From Bacteroidota bacterium (GTDB lineage Bacteria > Bacteroidota > Bacteroidia > Bacteroidales > NBLH01): DNA of 64,000 bases. The stretch spans positions 62,001 through 126,000 of the forward strand of contig JANYKN010000189.1 of the NCBI GenBank assembly GCA_025361565.1, read 5' to 3'. The translations under genes were made by a program, and so were the position numbers. This document shows, piece by piece, positions 13,109 through 22,706 of the stretch (the first letter of the stretch is position 1; every line of letters begins with the position of its first letter). The notes below the pieces were generated by a model. The model ran no database searches. It was not told the origin of the DNA and saw nothing but the letters and a program-made list of their open reading frames with translations.

Positions 13109-14980
13109 TCAGTTTTTAACTATTTTCATTACTGTTTCATTCTTTTTCTCGTTTAAAACAATAAAATAACTGCCCACTTTCAAGTCCGTTAAATCAAAAT
13201 TAAATGATTTTGAAGATTCTGTTTTACCAAACTCTTTCACTTTTTGACCTGACAAATTGTAAAAAACAACAGATTCAAAAACTGAATTATGATAAGTTCT
13301 CACTGTTAATATATCTTTAACTGGATTTGGCGAAATAAGTATTGTTTCTTTTTCCGAAGCAAGTTTTAGCTGCTGAATAATAGCTGGTTTACAAACAATC
13401 CAAACATCGGGGTCAAAATAAATTGAACTGACCTTAAAATCCAGCTCCCATGGAAACTCTTGTCCCGAAATGGTATTATTAAAAAATAATACGGTGTCTT
13501 TACCTTCTCCTACAAAGCGTATTGGAATCTTTAATTCAAAAAAATCAACCGAAGGATCCGATTGTTTTTGGTCTATTTTCACAATTCCAAAGTTTAAATT
13601 ATCCTGTCCCCATGTAATTGTGTATTCAGGAAAACCTTGCCCATATATCCAATCATGGAAAAATTTATTCAAGTCCATTCCACTTTCTTGCTCCATATGT
13701 TTCTGAAAGTCTTCTGTAGTTGCAAAAGCATTTGCCAGCTTTTCATCATGTAAATAAGCCCTCATTCCCCTGAAAAATGCCGAATCTCCAACTTCCCATC
13801 GCAACATATGCAGCACCATTCCACCTTTGGTATATGAAAGTCTCGAATCGAAAATACGATAAACAGAAGTAGTATCATCCACATAAACAGAACCGTTTGG
13901 TTCGCTGGTAATTAAATCTATTTCGTTTTTTTTCCAGCTATTCCAATTATCTGATATAATACCATTTTCGATACAAAGCGATTCACAATAAGTAGCAAAA
14001 CCTTCGTTTAACCAAATGTTTTTCCAGCCTGAACATGTAATATAATCACCAAACCATTGGTGGCTAAGTTCATGGGCTATTAAATTAATGTCAAAACTCC
14101 ACATAAAACTCATGGTTTGGTGTTCCATGCCCCCACCCCAACCAAATTGGGCATGTCCGTACTTTTCATCCGCAAAAGGATAGTTCATGAACAATCTGTT
14201 ATAGAGTTGCATAACGGGAATGGTAGAAGGGGTCTGCTCTTTGGCCGTCATCAAGTTTTCCGGATAAACATAATTAAGAACTTGGATAGAATCGTTCACT
14301 CCTACGGGCACATAATCCGAATAAACTGCATAATTTGTAAGTGCAAAAGCCACCAGATAGGCCTCTATGGGGTGACGGTGCTTCCAATGTGTATACATTT
14401 TACCATCCTTTATCACTTCCGAAACCAAAACACCATTCGACGCTGCTTTGTATTCCACCGGATGTATAATCACAATATCAATAGAATCAACCTTATCATT
14501 CAATGCCTGCTTACATGGCCACCAATCTTTTGCACCAAATGGCTCCGATAATGTCCACATAATTGGCGTGCCTTTGTGGGTGTTTGTTGCAAAAGCCCCA
14601 AATCCGTCCGACTTACTGGGCATTCCATGATATTGTATTGATATTGAGTCTAATGTATTTATATTTAGAATATATGGCAAATTAATCACTAATAAATCAT
14701 TTGAATGGTTAAAGATTAATTTCTGACTGTGATAAACTACCGAATCAACTGTTAATGCTGTTGAAAGATCAAAATCAATGTGATTTACTTGATCAACTGA
14801 AGTTTTAAAATAGGTAGTAACTCTTCCTTTGATAAAATAAATGGCAGGATCAACCTCAAACTGCAGATAATGGTAGGTTATATTATAATTTGTGCCTGTG
14901 CTTTTTTTAACAGCATCTTGAGCATAAGATAGTTTTAAAGCTGATAAAAAAGCAATGAGAAATATAAATTTTGTTTTCAT
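13109..14980 (-). CDS. exported M1-family metallopeptidase with type IX secretion sorting domain
   Basis: Zinc aminopeptidase of the M1 (gluzincin) family. The 623-residue precursor has a signal peptide (MKTKFIFLIAFLSALKLSYA) and the M1 N-terminal beta domain. The exopeptidase loop GGGMEHQ (about 282-288) replaces the usual GxMEN. Zinc ligands are His303, His307 (HELSH) and Glu326 (NEGFA), with the canonical 18-residue spacing. The C-terminal 75 residues, beginning ISPNPVKDILTVRTY and ending GSYFIVLNEKKNETVMKIVK, form a T9SS type A sorting domain. The enzyme should therefore be exported to the cell surface or medium. It stands alone and probably helps digest peptides. The ATG at 14980 directly precedes the signal peptide. 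Confidence 0.93.
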   Translation of the reverse strand: MKTKFIFLIAFLSALKLSYAQDAVKKSTGTNYNITYHYLQFEVDPAIYFIKGRVTTYFKTSVDQVNHIDFDLSTALTVDSVVYHSQKLIFNHSNDLLVINLPYILNINTLDSISIQYHGMPSKSDGFGAFATNTHKGTPIMWTLSEPFGAKDWWPCKQALNDKVDSIDIVIIHPVEYKAASNGVLVSEVIKDGKMYTHWKHRHPIEAYLVAFALTNYAVYSDYVPVGVNDSIQVLNYVYPENLMTAKEQTPSTIPVMQLYNRLFMNYPFADEKYGHAQFGWGGGMEHQTMSFMWSFDINLIAHELSHQWFGDYITCSGWKNIWLNEGFATYCESLCIENGIISDNWNSWKKNEIDLITSEPNGSVYVDDTTSVYRIFDSRLSYTKGGMVLHMLRWEVGDSAFFRGMRAYLHDEKLANAFATTEDFQKHMEQESGMDLNKFFHDWIYGQGFPEYTITWGQDNLNFGIVKIDQKQSDPSVDFFELKIPIRFVGEGKDTVLFFNNTISGQEFPWELDFKVSSIYFDPDVWIVCKPAIIQQLKLASEKETILISPNPVKDILTVRTYHNSVFESVVFYNLSGQKVKEFGKTESSKSFNFDLTDLKVGSYFIVLNEKKNETVMKIVKN

Positions 14981-15179
14981 TTTAAACCATTTTGAATGAA
15001 AGAATAACGACTTGCAAGTTATTTATATTTTTGATATTACGATTAATTTCAAGAAAGTGATATTAAGATTGATTTCAAGTCGATTCATCAACCTTCAAAT
15101 ATCGATATTAATTTAACCCAGTACTATTTTCCAGAATTAGTCCAAAATCTATTACATTTGCCAATTTACATCAAATCAT

Positions 15180-15611
15180 ATGGTCAAACCAGAAAAAACA
15201 GTTATTGAGTTCATCACCAAACACCATGTACTTACTTTAGCCACTTCATGCAATAATCAACCTTACTGCGCCAATTGTTTTTATGCTTTCCTCAATGATG
15301 AAATTGCATTTGTTTTTACTTCGGATTTGGATACCAAGCATATACAAGATACATTACAACAAAATTTTGTGGCTGGTTCGGTAGTTCTTGAAACTAGTGT
15401 AGTTGGCAAAATACAGGGAATCCAGTTTAATGGCACTCTATATAAGCCTGAAAATGAAATGCTTGACAAGGCCAATAAGGCATATATCAAACGCTTTCCT
15501 TTTGCAGCATTGATGAATACTACTTTATGGGTACTCAAATTAAGCTTTATTAAGATGACCGATAACCGGCTTGGTTTTGGTAAAAAACTAATTTGGAAGT
15601 CCGAAAATTGA
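15180..15611 (+). CDS. pyridoxamine 5'-phosphate oxidase-like (YhbP/PPOX) family protein
   Basis: A 143-residue protein with the split-barrel flavin-binding pattern of PPOX-like proteins: IEFITKHHVLTLATSCNNQPYC, FVFTSDLDTKHIQDTLQQ, then VVGKIQGIQFNGTLYKPE. It ends LSFIKMTDNRLGFGKKLIWK, a C-terminus seen in the YhbP-like branch. The family binds flavin or haem and is generally of unknown substrate. It is not the biosynthetic PdxH, which is longer. It has its own spacer on both sides, with a divergent M1 peptidase upstream, and no context that suggests a partner. Confidence 0.8.
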   Translation: MVKPEKTVIEFITKHHVLTLATSCNNQPYCANCFYAFLNDEIAFVFTSDLDTKHIQDTLQQNFVAGSVVLETSVVGKIQGIQFNGTLYKPENEMLDKANKAYIKRFPFAALMNTTLWVLKLSFIKMTDNRLGFGKKLIWKSEN

Positions 15612-16041
15612 TTGTCTGATAAATTATATCTTATTTTTTTTTATCTTGCATAAAACTTTAAAAATCAGGCTATATGGTTATCTAATCATGAATTCAATCA
15701 GACTTTTTACAATGGAGCTACTGAAAAAGTAAATGGATTGAGGTTTTGAATGGACCTAAAACTAAAATCTGGATGAAAAGATAAAATGTAAGTCAAATTT
15801 TCGCTTGAATATCTGAAAGATTTTGGTATTTGGGTTTTAAAATAATGTCTGCAATATAAATTGAAGAATATCTCTATTAGAAAATATTATTTTTAGAAAA
15901 TAAATTGGTATTTTTCGTAAAATTTAAACAAGACAGTTATCATTGAATTGATTTTGTGAAATCATTTTTTGGCTAATTAAAAAAACACAATTTTAACCTA
16001 AAATATTCATTAACTTTTGAATATTTATTACAATAAAAAGA
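15612..16041. other. gene-free AT-rich spacer
   Basis: No supported gene on either strand, no clear terminator hairpin and no tRNA. The last 100 bases should hold the promoter of the acyl-CoA ligase, but no good TAnnTTTG element is evident. Confidence 0.4.
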
Positions 16042-17982
16042 ATGAAAAGAACGGTGCTTGGAATGCTTGAAAAAGCAGCTAAAGATTATGGAAATGTTGG
16101 ATATACTTACGAGAAATCTGATGAAGGTTGGATAAAAAAGACTTTTTCGGAGGTCGAAAATGATTCCAATTATTTAGGTAGTTATTTTATTGCTTCAGGT
16201 ATTCAAAAAGAAGATAAAATAGCTATATTATCCGAAGGTAGAATTGGATGGGTAACAGGTGAATATGGACTTTTAAAGGCAGGAGCCGTTTCTGTGCCAT
16301 TATCCATTAAACTTATGCCTGATGAAGTACTATTTCGTTTAAATCATTCCGGAGCAAAAGGTATTTTCCTATCGCACAACACATTTGAAAAAATTGCTCC
16401 AATTTGGGATAAAATTGAACATAAAAACTTTAAAATATATTATCTCGATAATGACATTGAGAAAATCAGGGAAGATGCCCATGAGTTTAATATAGAGCTT
16501 GATAAAGATGTGTCCACTTTTTCAAAAATGATTGAGGAAGGTAAAGCAATCTATGAAAAAGATCCCAATCCTTTAAAATCTGTAGTTGAAAATATCATGG
16601 AAAATGATGTGGTTACCATTTCGTATACATCAGGAACAACCGGTAATCCAAAAGGAATTATGCTAACACAGCTCAATTATTATGCGAATAGCAACGACGC
16701 GATGGATTTTTTTCAACTTCCCGAAGGGTTCAGAACATTGTTGGTTTTGCCATTGGATCATTCTTTTGCACATACCGTTGGTATTTATATTTCCCTTTTA
16801 AAAGGTATAGCCATTTACTTTGTTGATGCACGAGGAGGAAGTGTGAATACATTAAAGAATATCCCAATCAATTTAAAAGAAGTATCACCTGATTTCCTTT
16901 TAACTGTGCCAGCTTTAACTGGAAACTTTATGAAAAAGATTTCTGATGGAATTAAGGAAAAAGGAGGATTTATTGATTGGCTATTCAATGCAGGATTAAA
17001 TGCAGGGATTAGAATTAACGGCAATGGATTTAAAAAAGCAGACATATTTACCCAAATTATTAATTATGTACCTTATAAAATAGCAAATGCTTTGATTTTC
17101 AAAAAAGTACGCTCCATATTTGGTGATAATCTTCAATTTTGTGTGGGAGGAGGTGCCTTGTTAGATAGCAAACAACAAAAGTTTTTTTACACCTTGGGAG
17201 TTCCTGTTTATCAAGGTTATGGACTGACAGAAGCAACACCGATCATTTCGGCAAATGCAGTTCACCTGCATAAATTAGGAACTTCTGGGCCAGTAATACC
17301 AGGCATTACATGCAAAATTGTTGATCCAGACCGCAAAGAACTGCCAAAAGGTCAAAAAGGAGAAATCGTTATAAAAGGAAATAACGTAATGGCTGGTTAC
17401 TATAAAAACGAAAAAGCCTCCAAAGAAGTTATTGATGGTGAATGGCTTTTTACAGGCGATATGGGCTATATTGAAGATGACAATTTTTTAATGGTTGTTG
17501 GACGCGAAAAAGCATTGCTAATTTCGGAAGATGGCGAAAAATATTCACCCGAAGAAATTGAAGAAGCTATCGTAAACTGTTCTCCATTAATTAACCAGGT
17601 TATGGTATACAATGATCATAAAAAATTCACTACCGCCATTGTCACACTTGATTTACCAAATATTAAGAAATTAATTAAAGATAAACATATTACCGATGAA
17701 GAAGTGCTGATGAAAGAAATAAAAAATTCATTTTATCGGTTTAAATATGAAAAAGATTACGTTAATAAGTTTCCTGAAAAATGGATTCCATCAGTTTTTA
17801 GTATCGTAGAAGAACCTTTTACAGAGGGGAATAAAATGATCAATTCAACTCTTAAAATGGTTAGGTATAAAATCATTGAAGCCTATCAACAAAATATCAA
17901 TGAAATGTATAATAATGGAAGAACTACCAGCGTTAGCCCCAAAAATGAGGATATCGTAAAAAATTTACTGCCATTCCATTAA
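16042..17982 (+). CDS. AMP-dependent long-chain acyl-CoA synthetase
   Basis: Adenylate-forming ligase that activates a fatty acid with ATP and joins it to coenzyme A. The 646-residue protein shows the AMP-binding P-loop SYTSGTTGNPKGIML (about 194-208), the adenine-pocket motif GYGLTEATPIIS (about 392-403), and GEWLFTGDMGYIE. The hinge region GREKALLISEDGEKYSPEEIE follows. Length and motif order fit the FadD/long-chain family, including the VNTLKNIP and FKKVRSIFGDNLQFCVGGGALL segments of the ACSL-type branch. The exact chain length is not readable from sequence. The two SiaC-like genes follow 80 bases downstream behind their own promoter element, so a functional link is not implied. Confidence 0.9.
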   Translation: MKRTVLGMLEKAAKDYGNVGYTYEKSDEGWIKKTFSEVENDSNYLGSYFIASGIQKEDKIAILSEGRIGWVTGEYGLLKAGAVSVPLSIKLMPDEVLFRLNHSGAKGIFLSHNTFEKIAPIWDKIEHKNFKIYYLDNDIEKIREDAHEFNIELDKDVSTFSKMIEEGKAIYEKDPNPLKSVVENIMENDVVTISYTSGTTGNPKGIMLTQLNYYANSNDAMDFFQLPEGFRTLLVLPLDHSFAHTVGIYISLLKGIAIYFVDARGGSVNTLKNIPINLKEVSPDFLLTVPALTGNFMKKISDGIKEKGGFIDWLFNAGLNAGIRINGNGFKKADIFTQIINYVPYKIANALIFKKVRSIFGDNLQFCVGGGALLDSKQQKFFYTLGVPVYQGYGLTEATPIISANAVHLHKLGTSGPVIPGITCKIVDPDRKELPKGQKGEIVIKGNNVMAGYYKNEKASKEVIDGEWLFTGDMGYIEDDNFLMVVGREKALLISEDGEKYSPEEIEEAIVNCSPLINQVMVYNDHKKFTTAIVTLDLPNIKKLIKDKHITDEEVLMKEIKNSFYRFKYEKDYVNKFPEKWIPSVFSIVEEPFTEGNKMINSTLKMVRYKIIEAYQQNINEMYNNGRTTSVSPKNEDIVKNLLPFH

Positions 17983-17990
17983 TTTTTTTA

Positions 17991-17998
17991 TATCTTTG
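17991..17998 (+). promoter_or_regulatory. -7 element (TAnnTTTG) upstream of the SiaC-like pair
   Basis: TATCTTTG matches the Bacteroidota -7 consensus, 66 bases before the first SiaC-like ATG. A -33 TTTG is not obvious, so this is a moderate call. Confidence 0.4.
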
Positions 17999-18063
17999 AA
18001 AAATCAATAAAATAGCATTTTTCAAATATTGATATAATAAACGCAGATTAGCTGTTTTTTTTG

Positions 18064-18438
18064 ATGAAGGAATTTATAATGGAGGAGGGCAAATTAAGGC
18101 CCGGGGCACATTTTAATAGTGATGAAGGAACAATAGACCTTCACGGAAGATCTTTGCTGGAATTTGCAGAAGACGTTTTTGAGCCTATGAATAAATGGCT
18201 TGAAGAATATTCAAAAAATCCCAGAAAAGAAACAACTATAAATATTTCGCTTGAATATTTTAATTCAAGTTCTGCCAAAGCCTTGGTCCGGTTTCTCTAT
18301 ATTGCTAAATCCCTTATGGAAAAAAGTATTATTACGATAAATTATTACTTTGATGATGAGAATGTTCTTGAATATGGAAGAGATTTTTCTGAAGTTCTAG
18401 GCATTCCTTTTAATTTTATAGAAAAGAATTATCATTAA
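18064..18438 (+). CDS. SiaC-like (DUF1987) regulatory phosphoprotein, first copy
   Basis: A 124-residue protein of the DUF1987/SiaC family, STAS-like regulators. In Pseudomonas SiaC is switched by phosphorylation at a Thr in the FN-S/T-S motif. Here the motif is LEYFNSSSAKAL (Ser68-Ser70), preceded by GTIDLHGRSLLEFAEDVF and followed by YYFDDENVLEYGRDFSEVLGIPFNF, the usual conserved tail. The kinase/phosphatase partners (SiaB, SiaA) are not encoded nearby. A close paralogue follows 12 bases downstream, so the two are co-transcribed. ATG 18064 is used. An internal ATG at 18079 is also possible, and the preceding TTG at 18061 is less likely. Confidence 0.85.
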   Translation: MKEFIMEEGKLRPGAHFNSDEGTIDLHGRSLLEFAEDVFEPMNKWLEEYSKNPRKETTINISLEYFNSSSAKALVRFLYIAKSLMEKSIITINYYFDDENVLEYGRDFSEVLGIPFNFIEKNYH

Positions 18439-18450
18439 TAACCAGACGAA

Positions 18451-18858
18451 ATGGAAAGATTACTGGTTGGTGCTTCTTCAAAAACGCCACTCGTCCATTT
18501 GGATGCAGATAAAGGTTTAATTGAACTCAAAGGTCGTTCTACTCCTGAAGATATTGATAAAGTTTATCTTCCGGTTCTTACATGGATTGATGCATATTTG
18601 AAAAACCCAAATTCTGTAACAACTGTTAATTTCCATTTTGAATATTTTAATTCGAGCACTACAAAAGCGTTAATGCGTGTAATCAATAAGTTGGTCGTTG
18701 CCCACAAACAGGAAATCACTCAATTAATTATCAACTGGCTATATTTCGATGAAGATATGTTGGAATATGGTGAAGATTTTCAAGACCTTGCAGGAATTGA
18801 ATTCAACTTTATAGAAAGTGATTATTCAAATATTGATTACGAGATTAAAAACTATTAA
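18451..18858 (+). CDS. SiaC-like (DUF1987) regulatory phosphoprotein, second copy
   Basis: A 135-residue paralogue of the preceding protein. Shared segments are GLIELKGRSTPEDIDKVYLP, FHFEYFNSSTTKALMRV with candidate phosphoacceptors Ser69/Thr70/Thr71, and the tail YFDEDMLEYGEDFQDLAGIEF. The phosphoacceptor stretch reads FNSSTTK here and FNSSSAK in the first copy, so the two could be modified differently. As a tandem pair they may form alternative or heteromeric switch proteins controlled by a SpoIIE-type phosphatase encoded elsewhere. The context gives no output pathway. A hairpin that ends in T residues follows at 18898. Confidence 0.85.
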   Translation: MERLLVGASSKTPLVHLDADKGLIELKGRSTPEDIDKVYLPVLTWIDAYLKNPNSVTTVNFHFEYFNSSTTKALMRVINKLVVAHKQEITQLIINWLYFDEDMLEYGEDFQDLAGIEFNFIESDYSNIDYEIKNY

Positions 18859-18897
18859 GCCAACCTAAATACAGCTTTATAAATTTTATACAAACCG

Positions 18898-18923
18898 GGC
18901 ATGGAAAAACTTCATGCCTTTTG
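18898..18923 (+). terminator. probable terminator after the SiaC-like pair
   Basis: Six-base arms GGCATG (18898-18903) and CATGCC (18913-18918), then TTTT. It sits between convergent transcription units. Confidence 0.5.
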
Positions 18924-18979
18924 ATTTTATAAATATGCCCTTGCCTAAATCCTTACAAATAATGTAAATAGATCTCAAG

Positions 18980-19969
18980 TTACTTCTTTTTAAAAATCCG
19001 AATCATTCCTTTTCCCGGGTCAAGCACAAAAATGCGATCTTTTGAATCTACCGCCAAGTCCAATCCGGTAGTGCCTTCAATAAATTGATCAGATGAAGCA
19101 ACAACACATTTAAAATCGCCATTTGCAGAATGTATTTTAACCCTTTCAATTCCTTTTTCACTGGTAACAAAGGATCCGTCCGAAAGCATTGCAATATTGG
19201 TTGGATTGCAACAACCACTAAAACCATCAACAGTCATCGAAGTTTTCTTAAACATCGAGATTAATTCTCCATCTTTTGTATAGGATTCAAATTCATGACG
19301 TCCGGTATTAACAGCCCAAATTTCGTTTTGATGCCCAATTAAAACATCAAAATATGGACTTGGTATAAAAAAACCAGGAATGCCTTTGTTTGGATCTTTT
19401 TTACCAATTTGATTGATTAATTGTCCTTTAAAATTATATCGATGAACAATTTTGTTACCTGCATCAGCAATAAAAACGGAGGAATCATCAACTGCAACAC
19501 AAGTTATAAATGGAAGTCCGGGAATTCTATCCCACTTTGTGATTAGTTTTCCTGATGAATCCCAAATTTCCAGATGATCCTTAAAGCCCAAATAAAGTTC
19601 TCCTTTTGAACCAGTTGCAATACATCCAGCTTTGCCATCAATTTTGAAAGAATTTATTGAATCCCCATTGCGATTATAGTGGAACACTTTGTCATCAGCT
19701 GTAACATAAATATTATCTCTTTTATCAATTGAAATTCCGTATAGTTTTGACGCATTTGGTTTTATTTGAAAACTTTCATGGTAACATAAAAGATTGGTAT
19801 CCACCTTTTTCAAATTTTTTATATTGTATTCGTATTGATTTTCGACATTGTTTACATTTTTAAAGAACAAATCATACGACATTACTGCTATAATGGCTAA
19901 CAATAATAAAAGTGCTGCACCAATGAATAGTTTCTGTTTCATCTTTAAATCATATAAGCATTTAATCAT
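18980..19969 (-). CDS. membrane-anchored NHL/beta-propeller-like protein
   Basis: A 329-residue protein with an N-terminal membrane anchor (about 13-33, FIGAALLLLLAIIAVM) followed by repeats of the six-bladed NHL type. Examples are LYGISIDKRDNIYVTADDKV, ITCVAVDDSSVFIADAGNKIVHRYN, PTNIAMLSDGSFVTSEKG and LDLAVDSKDRIFVLDPGKGMIRIF. Such propellers usually bind proteins or carbohydrates. No catalytic residues are evident. It is the last gene of a minus-strand cluster with three PQQ-like propeller proteins. Its ATG abuts the TGA of the previous gene, which suggests translational coupling. A second ATG at 19942 (MKQKLF) is an alternative start. Confidence 0.72.
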   Translation of the reverse strand: MIKCLYDLKMKQKLFIGAALLLLLAIIAVMSYDLFFKNVNNVENQYEYNIKNLKKVDTNLLCYHESFQIKPNASKLYGISIDKRDNIYVTADDKVFHYNRNGDSINSFKIDGKAGCIATGSKGELYLGFKDHLEIWDSSGKLITKWDRIPGLPFITCVAVDDSSVFIADAGNKIVHRYNFKGQLINQIGKKDPNKGIPGFFIPSPYFDVLIGHQNEIWAVNTGRHEFESYTKDGELISMFKKTSMTVDGFSGCCNPTNIAMLSDGSFVTSEKGIERVKIHSANGDFKCVVASSDQFIEGTTGLDLAVDSKDRIFVLDPGKGMIRIFKKK

Positions 19970-21403
19970 TCAATTTTTTGCCCTGACATCAATACAAACC
20001 ATTTGTTTTGAATCCCTCATTAAAAGTCTGCCGTCGGCTATTGCGATTGGCCCCCAGGCATCTTGTCCATCAATTATCCTTGCATTGTCCAAAGGGATAT
20101 ATTTTTGTGTACTGGCTTTTGCAATGGTCAATGTACCATCATCATTCAAAATAAAGAATTTACCATCGGCAATAATATAAGGGCCAAGGCCAAAACGATC
20201 ATTTTTACCACTTGTCCACAATATTTTAGTGCAATCGCCTTGTTTACTGCAGACCAGTTGATTTCGCTGAGCACCTGCATCCTTAGGTAAAATGGCAAAA
20301 ACAAAACCATTATAAAGCAATGGTGTTTGCTGTTCAGAGGCAATACCTTCGGTTGGTTTATATTTTTTCAGAACTTGGACTGTGAAATTCGCTCCATCTT
20401 TCTTTAATTGTAAAACAGCTGAACCAACTCCATAACCTGCAGTAATAAGTATTTTTCCATTATCCATGATTAATGGCGACGGTGCAATTACCGATGGTGA
20501 ACATTCAGTAGTTTTCCATAAAACTTTGCCTCTGTCGTTTCCATCGGCTGAAATGCCACAAATACCTCCAACAGCAGCATATACATACATTTTCTTCCCA
20601 CCAAATACCATTGGCATTACCGATGAATGCGACATTTGCCATTTGTCTGGATTTGGAGTTTCCCAAACTACTTTGCCACTTGCGCAATCCACTGCAATAA
20701 GGATTGCTTTTCCTCCAGGCGCGAGTATTGCGGTGTCATTGTCGATTATTGGACATTGCCCTGTGTACCAAAATGGAATTACAGAATTGTAATTTTTTAT
20801 CATATCGATTCCCCACAGAAAGTTTCCTGTTTTAGGATTGGCGCACATTACATGTCCACGAGGACCAATTGTAACAATATAATTTTCGGAAATAGCAGGT
20901 ATAGTTCTAGACATTCCATGATTACGTTTAACATGGACTTTATATGAACGCTTCCAAAGTTCCTTTCCTGTTTCGAGAGAAAAACACCGCAATGCATCGT
21001 TTTTCGCTTTTTCTTCGTAATCAAGAATATATACTTTCCCATTGAAAATAACCGGCGCAGCATGTCCTTCTCCTAAATTAACTTTCCACAATATTTTTGG
21101 ACCTTCAGTTCCCCATTTATCAATTAGTTTAATTTTTTCTTTGTTGATATTATCAAAATCGGCTCCCCTAAAACGTGTCCATTTTCCTGTAAGTTGATAT
21201 TCTTCAGATGAAAATTGTTCGAATTTTTCACCGATTATTACATTTTCAGAAGATACCTCATTGCTATCGGGCCTGTTGTCCAATCCAGGCAGGCTTGCGG
21301 ATAAATCCTGCACTGGATTATAAAAAAACCAGAACAAAAATGTAGCGATAGCAATGATTCCTAAAGCAATCAGTATATATTTTTCTTTCAATATTCGGTG
21401 CAT
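19970..21403 (-). CDS. PQQ-binding-like beta-propeller protein, membrane-anchored
   Basis: A 477-residue protein with an N-terminal membrane helix (about 9-27, YILIALGIIAIATFLFWFFY) and then eight-bladed PQQ-type propeller repeats. Blade signatures include GKVYILDYEEKAKNDALRCF, LETGKELWKRSY, GHVMCANPKTGNFLW, DCASGKVVWETPNP and GICGISADGNDRGKVLWKT. No signs of quinoprotein dehydrogenase active-site residues were recognised, so it is better called PQQ-like than an enzyme. It is the third of four propeller genes transcribed away from a divergent ECF sigma gene. Its larger size and its anchor separate it from the two secreted paralogues upstream. Confidence 0.82.
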   Translation of the reverse strand: MHRILKEKYILIALGIIAIATFLFWFFYNPVQDLSASLPGLDNRPDSNEVSSENVIIGEKFEQFSSEEYQLTGKWTRFRGADFDNINKEKIKLIDKWGTEGPKILWKVNLGEGHAAPVIFNGKVYILDYEEKAKNDALRCFSLETGKELWKRSYKVHVKRNHGMSRTIPAISENYIVTIGPRGHVMCANPKTGNFLWGIDMIKNYNSVIPFWYTGQCPIIDNDTAILAPGGKAILIAVDCASGKVVWETPNPDKWQMSHSSVMPMVFGGKKMYVYAAVGGICGISADGNDRGKVLWKTTECSPSVIAPSPLIMDNGKILITAGYGVGSAVLQLKKDGANFTVQVLKKYKPTEGIASEQQTPLLYNGFVFAILPKDAGAQRNQLVCSKQGDCTKILWTSGKNDRFGLGPYIIADGKFFILNDDGTLTIAKASTQKYIPLDNARIIDGQDAWGPIAIADGRLLMRDSKQMVCIDVRAKN

Positions 21404-21429
21404 ATCTTCTTATAAAAGAGCAAACTATC

Positions 21430-22680
21430 TTAATTTTTAATGGAATAAGCCATTAAAGCTGTACCATGCCTAACATATAAAATCCCATTTTTAATTACTG
21501 GATGAGACCAATAAGGCCCTTTTCCATAAGGTATTTTAAATGAACTGGTAATTTCAAACTTATCAGGATTGACGGGTACAAGTGCAAGGTTCCCTGTTTT
21601 TTCTTCATAACAATATAACATACCATCGGCAGAAATAATTGAACCTTTTGTTTTCCATTTGGTATCATATTTGGCTTTACCAGTTTCCCAATCAATACAG
21701 CACCAATTACCGTTGCTGTTGTTTGTCCAGTTTGATCCATAAATATATTTTCCTATTTTCAACACTCCCCCATGGTGATTATCCAGTGTTGTATCTGTCC
21801 ACAGCAGTTTAACATCCGATGCATCTTCGTTCATTTTCAGCATTGCACCAATGTGATTGTAACCTCCTGTAAAATATATTTTACCCTCAGAATATAATGG
21901 AGTGGTGCATTTGATAATAGGCGCCCAATCTTCGGGTGGTGGCATTAAAGTTTTATGATTGAATTTCCATAAAATTTTGCCATTTTCGGCATTAACTGCA
22001 AAAACATAACTTGCCGCAATATTTACAATGATATCTTTACCTGCATAATTTATCAATATGGGTGATACATATGCCAATGAATCGCCAATACTTTCGCTTT
22101 TCCAAATGATTTTACCTGTTAGTTTATCAATTGCAATGGTAGTTGTTTTCTTGCCAACAGGAGAAAAATAAAGTTTTTCACCTTTAATTAAGAGTGATTC
22201 AGCAACTCCCCAATCATTAAATTTTGTGCCTAAATCGGTGCCAGCCTTCAAAGACCATATAATTTTACCACTTGTAGCATCAATACAAGCTATATCGCCC
22301 ATTCCACTTGAAACATAGACTCTGTTTCCTTCTACGGTCGGAGTGCAACGGCTTTCGGGAAATGATTGGTTCCATGACCTTCCATAAGGAATTTTCCATT
22401 TTAGTTTGCCATTTAAATCCAAAGCTATTAAAACATCCGTTGAGTCAACTTTTCCAGTAAGATAAACTGAGTTGTTGGCAATGGCTACCGATGAATGCCC
22501 ATCAGGCAAACTGTCATTGAACCAGAGCATTTTGGGTCCTTCGGCAGGCCATATTTTAAGCAAACCGGTTTCGTTGTACACGCCTGTTCGCCCTGGGCCT
22601 CTCCATTCCGAAAATTCCTGTGAATAAACTTTGCTAATAAATAAGCTAAAAATGATTGCAATTAGGGTTAACTTCTTCAT
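21430..22680 (-). CDS. secreted PQQ-binding-like beta-propeller protein
   Basis: A 416-residue protein with a signal peptide (MKKLTLIAIIFSLFISKVYSQ) and repeated PQQ blades: EWRGPGRTGVYNETGLLK, VLIALDLNGKLKWKIPYG, IACIDATSGKIIWSLKAG and TIAIDKLTGKIIWKSES. FAVNAENGKILWKFNHKT and WCCIDWETGKAKYDTKW complete the series. The start EWRGPGRTG is typical of outer-membrane-biogenesis-like or sulfatase-associated propeller proteins in Bacteroidota and Planctomycetes. It is clearly a paralogue of the gene at 22707, which has the same blade order. No enzymatic residues were recognised. It is probably periplasmic, with a binding or scaffold role. Confidence 0.82.
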   Translation of the reverse strand: MKKLTLIAIIFSLFISKVYSQEFSEWRGPGRTGVYNETGLLKIWPAEGPKMLWFNDSLPDGHSSVAIANNSVYLTGKVDSTDVLIALDLNGKLKWKIPYGRSWNQSFPESRCTPTVEGNRVYVSSGMGDIACIDATSGKIIWSLKAGTDLGTKFNDWGVAESLLIKGEKLYFSPVGKKTTTIAIDKLTGKIIWKSESIGDSLAYVSPILINYAGKDIIVNIAASYVFAVNAENGKILWKFNHKTLMPPPEDWAPIIKCTTPLYSEGKIYFTGGYNHIGAMLKMNEDASDVKLLWTDTTLDNHHGGVLKIGKYIYGSNWTNNSNGNWCCIDWETGKAKYDTKWKTKGSIISADGMLYCYEEKTGNLALVPVNPDKFEITSSFKIPYGKGPYWSHPVIKNGILYVRHGTALMAYSIKN

Positions 22681-22706
22681 AATTTGATATCTAAAGGATT
22701 AATTAT

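Noticed and set aside
14117-14551. 144-codon plus-strand frame opposite the M1 peptidase
   Set aside because: It lies entirely inside the antisense strand of a gene with intact catalytic motifs; composition is that of a shadow frame.
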